Part shown: positions 1 through 8,401 of the stretch, in pieces | How positions within the stretch are numbered: position 1 is the stretch's first letter | Layout: each line of letters opens with the position of its first letter | Notes under the pieces: generated by a model | What the model was told of the DNA's origin: nothing | Seen by the model: only the letters and a program-made list of their open reading frames with translations | Databases searched by the model: none | Program-made: the position numbers and the translations under genes | From: Sambucus nigra | Taxonomy: Eukaryota; Streptophyta; Magnoliopsida; Dipsacales; Adoxaceae | Length of the DNA stretch: 64,000 nucleotides | Direction: 5' to 3' | Assembly (NCBI GenBank): GCA_949130495.1 | Contig: OX422210.1 | Coordinates: forward strand, 497,465,760-497,529,759

Positions 1-1960
1 AAAATCCCGCATAGATAAATTATGGATTATACTAAGTTTCTTAATTCTTTTATTGATATTCTTCTTGGAAATCCCACTGATATTCTAAATTATAAATTTA
101 ATCTATGGGATTTAGCATCTTTAGATTGGGATATTAAGATTTTGATTTGGGGGGCACTAACTTTAGCCTTGAAGAGAAGTTTGTTGGATTTATTTTTATT
201 CTTTTTACAGACACTTTGCCACTACTATAGACCTAATTTATCAGTAGGAGGAGGTTTTCTATGGGAGCGATTCATGTGACTGATTAACTCATTCCCATTT
301 ACCTTAACTCCCCTCATAATTTTTTTTATCATTATCTTCTCCCATATCTTCATCGATCACAGGTTATACTATTATGCAAAGACTCACCTAACTCCCCTTC
401 TAATTAGGTTTCCAAATAATCTTTGTTGTTAGTTTGCGAATCCTATAAATCATTGAATTTTGTAAAATTTTGTCATAACTACTCATTGGCATCATTTTCA
501 TAATTTTAGAAGGCTATTTATTAGCAGGAATATCCACTTTTTCCACCAGTTAACTCTGCAGGTCTAGATTCAAAATTCTTTGCAAAGGCTGTTTGCACCC
601 GTTTTATGGTTTTATCTTTCTTCTTTTTAACATTGAAAATACTTGGTACCTTTTGACCATTTTTAGTAATATGTTCATCACCCCCTGCATATTAACATTC
701 AAATCCTGAGCCACCTCCTTTCTAAATTTACATTCAGAAGCAACATGTACCTTTTTCTAGCAGTGGATACAAAATGAGGTAAGTTTTGTATACCCTCTTG
801 TTACCCTCCATAACCCCTATACCCGATGCCTTCAATTATAATTCTATGAATAGTGTTAATGACTTTTTTGACACATATGCTATCTGTTTTGGCCACAATC
901 AATAAATTCTAATGCTATGTCACTAATCTTCTTGGCATAAAATAGGTTTCTAATTCACTCATTTACTTGGGAGTTCTTATGTTCAGAGGTAAACCAAGAA
1001 AAAGACATATACTAACTTTTCAACTTTGGGGGGTATTTGATTTTTCTTTTATTTCTTTCTTGATTACCTGAATGGTTTTAAGATCAATGAATTTTTTAGT
1101 TTTGTTTTAATGGTATTTTGTGTAGTCAGTATTTGTCTACGTTATTGGCCATTCTTGAAATTGCTTCCGACAGGCAATAGACTTCTGAATCAAGGTTAGT
1201 TACCAATTAACTAATTTTTTTATCATTATTGAATCTAGATTTCGGAGTTTGTATCAGTTTTAGTTGTATTTTTGCAATTCTACTTTGTAATTTTTTATGA
1301 TCAGGGTAGTGATTAGGATTTTGACTTAAGAAAGATGAATAGAGCAAAGAAGTGGCTATAAAGAAAAAGCAGACGAAAGAAAATCCAGTTATTATTGGTA
1401 AGGACCTGTTGTAGGCTTTCAGTTTTTTTCATCAAAATCAAGAACGCTATATTCGGGTTGAGGATATGAGGTTGGTCATTCATAACTTGGGGAAATTCAG
1501 GTCACACACAGATGTAAAAGAACTTTTCTACCAATTCGTAGTTTTGTCACTAGTACGTGGAGGTTTAGAAGGGTGATTCGGATGTATCGATGACATTGGG
1601 GATGATGCAATTTCCTTTTTTAATATTTTGTAAACCTTGCTTTAGAATACTTTTTTGTAATCAATAGATCCGACATAGAGTATTTGTTAAAAAAGAGTAG
1701 GAATCTTCCCAGGAAAAAATATTTTGCAGGATGTTTTTTTTTGTTTTTTTATAGTGGTATATGTGAAATCATGTATGGTGCTTATTGTATTGAAATCATG
1801 ACGCAAAAACTATTACAGAGCATGTAATGTAGGTATGGCCATATTATAATGTTTGTTTAAAATTTGTTGCCATTTTTGAATGGTGTCTGATGTAGGAGCA
1901 TTACACGGTTATGCGACGCAACATAGCGTAGAAATAATTAGTTGAGAATACAATTTTCTT
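1..1960. other. AT-rich stretch without a confident gene
   Basis: No complete gene is visible. Short open stretches exist, for example 22-279 (+, 85 codons) and 1432-1574 (+, about 48 codons reading RYIRVEDMRLVIHNLGKFRS and onward), but neither matches a family I recognise. Between about 1170 and 1440 several GT..AG-like boundaries (CAAG|GTTAGT, TTG|GTAAGG, TTTCAG) look like exon edges. The only recognisable fragment is a minus-strand zinc knuckle at 730-771, listed separately. Confidence 0.4.
600..800 (-). pseudogene. LINE ORF1-type CCHC zinc-knuckle remnant
   Basis: On the minus strand, positions 771 down to 730 read C-I-H-C-stop-K-K-V-H-V-A-S-E-C, an exact CX2CX4HX4C spacing with a TAG inside the knuckle. 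The residues just before it read YTKLTSF, like the Y..LP.FC lead-in of the zinc knuckle in plant LINE ORF1 proteins of the DUF4283 group. The downstream reading KFRKEVAQDLNVNMQGV stays open for about 35 more codons. Nothing else of the LINE is clear, so this is a small decayed piece. A copia or gypsy gag knuckle is the alternative. Confidence 0.35.
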
Positions 1961-1991
1961 CGTGCCTTCAGGCGCAGACAATCTTCTATTA
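1961..1991 (+). mobile_element. Degenerate Helitron-like 3' end
   Basis: CGTGCCTTCAGGCGCAGACA resembles the short GC hairpin near the 3' end of plant Helitrons and is nearly identical to the better-preserved copies at 2221 and 2465. The stem is damaged (GGCGCAG in place of GGCACGA) and the expected CTAG end reads CTATTAG. Called mainly by likeness to the other two. Confidence 0.3.
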
Positions 1992-2156
1992 GTATTATTT
2001 TTATTGGAGTATTTGTTTATTTCTTAAACAGGGTGTAGTCCTATAAACAAAGCAAACTATCTCCAAATTTTTTAAATTGTTTAAAGATTTGTGTGGTAAA
2101 AAAAATTGACTCAAATTATACATGATTTAATACTTCGGGGAATGAAATTTTTGTCG

Positions 2157-2220
2157 TTTTACAATTATGTACTTTGAAAATTATCACTCTTTTACAATTA
2201 CGTACTTTGGAAATTTTCAC
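2157..2220. repeat. Two-copy tandem repeat of about 33 bp
   Basis: Two adjacent units carry TTTTACAATTAYGTACTTTG followed by AAATTWTCAC, with few differences. The repeat lies just before the second Helitron-like hairpin. Confidence 0.6.
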
Positions 2221-2250
2221 CGTGCCTTCAGGCACGAGCATTCCGTTAAT
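2221..2250 (+). mobile_element. Helitron-like 3' hairpin with a decayed CTRR end
   Basis: CGTGCC-TTCA-GGCACG forms a perfect 6-bp stem with a 4-base loop. It is followed 9-10 bases later by GTTAAT where an intact plant Helitron would show CTRR then T. The same hairpin family recurs at 2465, where CTAG-T is intact. No 5' TC end or Rep/helicase coding is visible, so this would be a non-autonomous or truncated copy. Confidence 0.45.
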
Positions 2251-2464
2251 ATATATATATATATGGGACAATGGTGTTATGAATAATAACTCGTGCATGA
2301 AAACTTGCATGGCATTTTATGTGTTGCATGCTTGCATGCATATATATGCTGTATGCATGCATACATACATACATTATTATTTTTTTATTTTTTTAAAGTA
2401 TTTTTTTTCGAAAAAAAGGCGGGTTATTATGGGCTGGGTTTTATCACGGGAGCAAATTTATCTC

Positions 2465-2491
2465 CGTGCTCTCGGGCACGAGCATCCGCTA

Positions 2492-2493
<2 letters not shown>
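2465..2493 (+). mobile_element. Helitron-like 3' terminus (hairpin plus CTAG-T)
   Basis: CGTGCTCTCGGGCACG (2465-2480) forms a short GC-rich hairpin. Eight bases later comes CTAG (2489-2492), followed by T. A hairpin just ahead of CTRR with insertion next to T is the standard 3' end of plant Helitrons. The DNA upstream has no Rep/Hel ORF, so the element is non-autonomous or truncated. The 5' end was not located. Confidence 0.55.

Positions 2494-2565
<72 letters not shown>
2494..2565. repeat. (TA)n then (GA)n microsatellite
   Basis: A long TA run passes directly into a GA run. The mirror arrangement (TC)n(TA)n occurs at 2941-2971 on the far side of the foldback element, so the microsatellites extend its inverted arms. 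Confidence 0.85.
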
Positions 2566-2566
<1 letters not shown>

Positions 2567-2940
2567 GGCTCAAGTGCACACTAAGTTTGCACATTATTTT
2601 TTTAAAATAGTAAAAAAATATTTTTGAGTTGATTTTTTTTATGTGATATCTAAACATTTCAATGGACCCATGTAAAAAAAATCATCAAAAAAAAACTTTT
2701 TTGCTATTTTTAAAAATCGGTCAAACTTTCGCATCTTTTAAGCACTTTAGAAGGTGCGAAAGTTTGACCGATTTTTTAAAAATAGCAAAAAAAGGTTTTT
2801 TGAGCTGATTTTTTTTACATGGGTCCGTTGAAATGTTTAAATATCACATCAAAAAATTAACTCATAAATATTTTTTTTAATGCTTTAAAAAAATTGGTGT
2901 GCGTGAGCACTGTGCAAACTTAGTGTGCACATGAGCATGC

Positions 2941-2945
<5 letters not shown>
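2566..2945. mobile_element. Foldback MITE with about 180-bp inverted arms
   Basis: The left arm starts GAGGCTCAAGTGCACACTAA and the right arm ends with its near-complement at 2915-2945. The arms continue inward through poly-A/T blocks to a tight centre near 2740-2760, where AAATCGGTCAAACTTTCGCA (left) is mirrored by GGTGCGAAAGTTTGACCGAT. Nearly the whole element could fold into one hairpin. There is no coding capacity. It lies between TA-rich arrays, which suggests TA-directed insertion, but the superfamily cannot be fixed by eye. Confidence 0.75.
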
Positions 2946-2971
<26 letters not shown>

Positions 2972-3211
2972 GGGAGAGGTTTACAAGTGGACCAAAAGAA
3001 TAGACTTTTTAATGGACCTTAACAAAAAACACATATTAACACATTAATTTTAATTTCTATAGTGTAATTGGTCTGCGCCAGCGGCACCAAATACGCGTGT
3101 CGATCGATCCCCCACCCTCCACACTATAGAAATTAAAATTAATGTGTTAATATGTGTTTTTTGTTAAGGTCCATTAAAAAGTCCATTCTTTTGGTCCACT
3201 TGTGAACCTCT

Positions 3212-3219
<8 letters not shown>
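2972..3219. mobile_element. Second foldback MITE in a (TA)n context
   Basis: Left arm 2972-3063 starts GGGAGAGGTTTACAAGTGGACC; right arm 3121-3218 ends with the complement GGTCCACTTGTGAACCTCTCCC. Both arms contain the TTAACACATTAATTTTAATT block. The 57-base loop (about 3064-3120) is distinctly GC-rich. TA dinucleotides flank both ends, consistent with TA target duplication. There is no ORF. Confidence 0.8.

Positions 3220-3252
<33 letters not shown>
3219..3252. repeat. (TA)n microsatellite
   Basis: An uninterrupted TA run immediately abuts the right end of the second foldback element. Confidence 0.9.
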
Positions 3253-3255
<3 letters not shown>

Positions 3256-3899
3256 CCAGGGCCTCAGGCGTGCCCGAGCCTCATCGGGTTTAAGAATTCA
3301 TGCCCAAGCCCTCCCGAAAAGAAATTGCACCTATCAAATTTTGCCAAACCCGCTTTGCTTACCTATTCACCTTACCCAAGTCCTATTTTTTTGTTGGGCA
3401 GGCTGGGCGAGCTTGGCGGCCCTCGGACCAATGGCCACCCCTAGTATAAGATATGGTTGATACATCACCAAAAGAACTATCTTATGTTGATGGAACGACG
3501 GAATCGCAATTATATTTAGAATCCGTTTGACAACTCAATTTCAAATTATGAAAATAAAATGAGAAGATTAATTTTAATTTCACGGAATTGAAATTGCCTT
3601 TTTAATTTCATTTTCAAACATTAAAATTGAGTTGCCAAACACAACAAGTTTACGGAGGACCCCGTACCATCACGACATTAGCAATAAGATCAATAGGAAT
3701 AATATGTAGATTTCAACGCATGTTGCGGTCTATTCATCAAATGATTATTTCATGTTTTTTTATATATATGTCCTATATGAAAAGGATAATTGCTCGATCA
3801 GAAAATTTAAGATGAGCAATCATTTCTGAAACATGGATCATCTCAGATTGCACATATGATGTCTGAGTTGATTGAACGAATCAAAGTCAAGATTTTGTC
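3253..3899. other. No gene seen; contains one short foldback
   Basis: Apart from the small inverted repeat at 3525-3640, nothing coding is supported. The open stretches here start or end in repeats and have no family signature. The 5' end of LINE-1 may lie in the right part. Confidence 0.5.
3525..3640. mobile_element. Short MITE-like foldback (about 116 bp)
   Basis: GTTTGACAACTCAATTT (3525-3541) pairs with AAATTGAGTTGCCAAAC (3624-3640), one mismatch, around an AT-rich core that contains AATTTCACGGAATTGAAATT. Size and structure fit a tiny MITE. No clear target duplication is visible, so the superfamily is unassigned. Confidence 0.5.
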
Positions 3900-5690
3900 A
3901 TGACGATTGATCACCCCTTATACGTTGATCAATCGCCTTACGAGTGGTTTCCGATCACCCCGGTGGAAGGTTTGCAATATGGTAAAATGAGGAGATCTGT
4001 TAGGGTTAGAGGTCCACCTTTCTTTGCAAAGGAATTCACAGGAGAGAAGTGGGAAATTATGAGACGACAATCTATTGATGTAAGGAGATCTGATGTGGTT
4101 ATGGAGGAAAGACTCGAAATCCTTATTATTACTAATAAAAATTACAAAACAAGAATGGAGGATCTACAATAAGCAGGGTTCAAGCAGCGAAGTTTTCTAT
4201 AGAAGAAATTGAAATTTTAGAAGAAATGATTAGCCCAACTGCAATGCAATAGATAACAAGATCTAGTAATGTAAATGACAGATCTGGTAGACTTACTGGT
4301 GAGAATTCAAATAGTAAAGATTTAATTGAAGAAGAAGAAGCACATCTATTTGTCCATAGGAGGGTTAAGGAATCTTTGGTTGAGGAGGGGATTCAAGTTG
4401 TGAATCTCTTTCCAGTGATGCAACATCCAAGTGGAAAGTCATCCCATGTTGATCTGTCAATGTATAAGAAGGAATCAAACAATAATTAACAAATATCATA
4501 GGCAAAAGTGTCTATCACAAATCGTGATAAATTTTTTGGCAATAAATTAGAATATATTTCATCTTGTAAAGATGAAGTAGGTAAGAATTGTATTCTAATT
4601 TGTCAAAGTGAGGTTAAAAATGAAATCCAAAGGTGGAAATTCATTGTTATTGTGTATGTCTTTGGGGTGAATATTTCATTTGGAACTATGAGTGGATATA
4701 TGCCTCAAAAATGGAAAGAAGATGGAGATTTTGATATATTCATGCTCAAGTCTAGATTTTTTTTTTGCTTTTGATAATATCAATGCTTAATTGCAAGCGC
4801 TAGAACTTGGTCAATTGTCTTTTGATAATAGACCTCTAATTGTCAAACCATAGGATATAGGAGTTAACTTCAAAAAAGAAGGTATGGCCAAATTACTTGT
4901 TTGGGTAGACTTCATGGATTAAAATTGCATTTAGGGGTTGATTCTCTGTTGAGTAAAATTAAAAGTTTAATTGGTAAACCTTTGTTTACTGATAGAATGG
5001 TAGCAAAGAGAGAGAGGCTTACCTATGCAAGGATATGTGTTGATATTGATGTGGATAGTGAATTTCCAGATGGAATCTCAACATATAAACAAGACGGGAG
5101 TAAACTATTTCAGAAAATTGCATATGGATGGACTCTAATAAAATGTAATGTTTGCCAAGTTTTTTTTAGGATAAACACGAGAATTGTAGAGCAGTCAAGA
5201 AGAAAATTCAAGTCTGAAGGAAAATTAAAGAGTCATCTAAGGTTAATAATAAAGAACAGTGTAATACAAGCAAGTCAAATGAAGAGAATCTTAATTCGAA
5301 TATAGAAGTTGGTGCTGTCAGTGAAGTCAAAAGTGGGAATAAAAAATCGAATGATGTTGAGCGTCAGGTTATGAATTCAAATGCTAACAATGAAGAAGGG
5401 AAGGAAAACACTTCAATCAATCCAGCTCTTTTTCAAAATCATACCAAGAATGCAAGTGTCCTTATGGAAAATGGTTTTGATATTCTTCCATCAATGGATG
5501 TTGAGACTTCTGATTTGAATGTTAATGAGGGGAAAGATAATACTGGGCTGATAAGTAATGACAATGTTGATATGGGCCTAGGGAGAATTGATATTATTGA
5601 AGGCTCTAATAGGAATACTTATAGTGGGGGTAAGAAGGCTAAGATTGTTGGAAATAAGCCTAAGAAGAAGGGAGGAATAGGTATATCAAA
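3900..5690 (+). pseudogene. LINE-1 ORF1 (DUF4283 nucleic-acid-binding protein), decayed
   Basis: The recognisable core runs in one frame from 4508 to 5305 with several stops. It reads SEVKNEIQRWKFIVIVYVFG, then FDNRPLIVKPxDIGVNFKKE across 4770-4890, then LGVDSLLSKIKSLIGKPLFT and ERLTYARICVDIDVDSEFPD. These are the ordered blocks of the DUF4283 region of plant L1-type LINE ORF1, which binds the element's RNA. The zinc knuckle expected after KLFQKIAYGWTLIKCNVC is degraded (only the first CxxC is seen). After a frameshift, 5371-5690 gives a Lys/Asn-rich tail, usual for the ORF1 C-terminus. ORF2 begins directly after. 3900-4500 is probably ORF1 N-terminal sequence but is not recognisable. Confidence 0.75.
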
Positions 5691-5699
5691 AGACATAAC

Positions 5700-6666
5700 A
5701 TGGTTAAAATTACTATTTGGAATATTAGAGGATGTAATGATCTTCATAAGCAAAGATAAGTGAGTAAGTAAATTAGAGACAATAATACAAATATGATCTG
5801 TTCAGTGGAAGTGAAAGTTTGGAGGAATAATATTGACAGTGTAAAGGAGGATTGTTTTAATAATTAGGGTCTTATACATAATACTACTATGAATGGTCCT
5901 GGTAGAGTTTGGATGGCTTGGGATACTAATATGTTTTAGGTGGAGGAAATTAGTTGTATGAATCAAGCTTTAACTGCTAAAAATGGAATTAAAAACTCAA
6001 GTAAATCTTTTTTATTCACTAGGGTTTATGGGGATAATGAAAGGGGTCCTAGAGTTAATTTGTGGAGATACCTTAAAAGTATTGTTGCCTACTTTTGTAA
6101 TGAGACTTAGATCATTTGAGGAGATTTCAATAAGGTTAGAAGAATTGATGAAAGGTTAGGCAGTAATGGAGTTGATTGGGAGGAGACAAATGAGTTTAAT
6201 AATTGTATTAATAAAATTGTGGTTGATGATTTTCTTGTAAGAGGTAATTAATTTACTTGGAATAATGGTAGAGGCGGTGGAGCCAACATTCAGATCATGA
6301 TTGATAAAATTCTTCATAATGAAGGTTAGCTATAAAAATTTATAGAATGTAAAGTTTATGTGGATTTACTTGGTATTTTTGACCATACTCCCTTGTTCTA
6401 TCCATTCAACTTGACAAAAAGAGAATTAACAAGCCTTCTCTAAGTTTTTTAATTTCTGGATAAAGCACAACCCATTTAAAGATGTTTTGAAGGTTGGATG
6501 GGATGTTCCTAATTCGGGTAATGATATGTTCATAGTGGCTAAAAGACTTACGTTCCTGAAGAAGGATTTTAGAAATCTTAATAAGGTTTGCTATTCTAAT
6601 ATTTCACTTAGAGTTAATGCCAAAACAATGAATTTGATAGAATTTAAGAAAGTCTTATTCAAAATG
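5700..6666 (+). pseudogene. LINE-1 ORF2, endonuclease part, interrupted by a CACTA element
   Basis: ORF2 opens at ATG 5700 with MVKITIWNIRGCND, the classical start of plant LINE ORF2 (apurinic-like endonuclease that nicks the target for priming). In the same frame follow SVEVKVWRNNIDSVKED, the catalytic-core block GDFNKVRRIDERLGS near 6120, FTWNNGRGGG, and LLGIFDHTPLF in place of the usual SDHSPL block. Many codons that should be TGG or CAA are TGA, TAG or TAA. After a frameshift, 6487-6666 reads FLKKDFRNLNKVCYSNISLR, the linker between endonuclease and RT. Coding stops abruptly at CACTA position 6667; downstream ORF2 parts are at 18950-19274 and 37374-39257. Confidence 0.85.
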
Positions 6667-6712
6667 CACTACACTAAAAAGATCAAATTGTCACTTTTGA
6701 GCCGGCCACCCT

Positions 6713-6866
6713 TGTCACGGCAAATGACCGTGACAAAAAAATACGTGTTTTTTGTCACGGTCATAAACCGTGATAAGTCCGTGACTAATAGACTTGTCAC
6801 GGTCTATGATCGTGACAATATTATAAAGTTATCACGGTTAAAGACTGTGACAGGTCCGTGACAAAT
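6713..6866. repeat. Subterminal palindromic repeats of outer CACTA
   Basis: At least four copies of the TTGTCACGG-TCA..TGACC-GTGACAA palindrome occur within 150 bp of the terminus, some with RTAAGTCCGTGAC variants. Arrays of short motifs near the ends are the known binding sites of the TNPA-type protein in En/Spm. The identical motif at both ends of the inner element (12350-12435 and 18002-18285) supports this role. Confidence 0.8.
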
Positions 6867-6986
6867 TTGTCAGTAAAAAAACCCTTCCCTCTTATTTTTC
6901 CCCACCGTTTTCTATTCCCCCCATACTCTCTTTCTCTCTACGATTTAAGGTATTTTTTCTTCTCTCTTTCTCTTTCATTTGTATAT

Positions 6987-7330
6987 ATATGTTCATGTGT
7001 GTGTGTATATATGTGTGTGTGCATATACAGGTGTGTGTGTGTGAGTGTGTGTGGTGGGAGGGAAGGGGCAGGGGGTGGTGGGGCGGGTGGTGGGTTTGTG
7101 TGTGTGCATTTATGTGTATGGGAGGGTGGATTTATGTGTGTCCATTTATGTGTGTGTGTGTGTGTGTGTGTAGTGTGGCAGGGGGTGGGGCATTTGGGTT
7201 TGTGTGTGTGTAAAGGTGTGTATGTGTGTGTGTGGTGGGGCAGGGGTGGTGGTTGTGGGAAGGGGGAAGGGGGTGGCAGGGTAGGGTGTGTGGGGCAGGG
7301 AGTGTGGGGTGTGTATGCGTGTGTGTTGAA
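6987..7330. repeat. GT-repeat and G-rich tract in outer CACTA 5' region
   Basis: TGTGTG runs are interspersed with GGGAGGGAAGGGGCAGGGGG-like blocks, just after a CT-rich stretch that resembles a 5' leader. Open frames here are an effect of the repeat (Val/Cys/Gly strings) and were not called as genes. The same layout recurs in the inner copy at 12560-12895. Confidence 0.8.
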
Positions 7331-8049
7331 ATTAATTGGTGTTTAGTTTAGGGCTTAAAATTAATTGTTATCGTTGATTTAGGATTTGAAATTAATGTTT
7401 AGTTTAGGACTTGAAATTAATTGTTAATGTTGATTGGACATTATAAATATTGTTTCTTTATTTTTATTTAGGTTTGAAATTGTTATTATTGAATTAATTG
7501 AGTAGATGAATTAGATGGAGTACGTGATACACATTTGTTAGTTTGTTGTTGGTGTTGAATTATATTGGACGGATGTTGTTGGATATGGAAGTTATTTGTT
7601 AATTTTTTTAAATACTTAATTTAATCCACACTAATAAATCCGTAAATAATTAAATTGTTTTAATTCTTGAGTTGGTTAATTTTGGAAGGGGCACGGCCAC
7701 TGGATTATTGTCAAAATGGGGGGAGGGGGAGTTTTCGACTTTTTTCTAAAATTACTTTGTGTCACGACCCATTCGAGAGTGGAACGACCACAGACTTATC
7801 ATAATTAAATGAAATATACCTACAATTACACATAATGCGCATAGATACCATTCTTCTAGTTCTTATGCGTACGCATTCAATAGCCCTTAGAACCCTTCGA
7901 GACTCCCCTGGAATGAGATCTTTCGAATTGTCCCGTTTAGACAGTTTGGGAATGCATAATTTCTGTATAATAACATTCTTAGTGGCTTAAAGTTGTTACT
8001 TTTGGCGGAAGTTCTGCAGTCGTATCCTAATGTTCTCTGAGTACATACT

Positions 8050-8113
8050 AGATTGGCAAGTGTGAGTGTTATTTCAATTGATCAATTGAAATAACACTCA
8101 CACTTGGCAATCT
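8050..8113. repeat. 64-bp near-perfect palindrome upstream of the transposase
   Basis: AGATTGGCAAGTGTGAGTGT runs through TTATTTCAATTGA to a dyad centre between 8081 and 8082, and is mirrored to 8113 with one mismatched pair. It lies about 290 bp before the transposase ATG. The inner CACTA copy keeps the same block at 13561-13624 with several substitutions. It could be a cruciform or hairpin regulatory site, or a fixed tiny insertion; the sequence alone does not decide. Confidence 0.8.
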
Positions 8114-8401
8114 ATGTCGTGTACTTGGAGAACTATGGGGATATACTGCTGAATTTTTCTCAAATCGTAACAATGTGCATGAGCTGTTAAGTATATTACA
8201 TACGGTCTTGAATGGGATAGGACCACTCACCCTTTAGAGGAGATGGAGGAAATAGGAATTACAATTATGAATTGAAATTTAAAAATCAAATATAAATAAG
8301 ACATAATTAATTGAAACATATTATAAATCTAAGTTATGTTTATACTAATCCACGAATATACGCTCCTTACCTTTAATAGGTGATTGTTTGTAGTAGCTGT
8401 G

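Noticed and set aside
22..279. 85-codon plus frame at the window start
   Set aside because: Hydrophobic, AT-driven composition, no motif, no supporting context.
6858..7346. 162-codon and overlapping frames rich in Val/Cys/Gly
   Set aside because: They are produced by GT-repeat and G-tracts; the same artefact occurs in other frames and in the inner CACTA copy.
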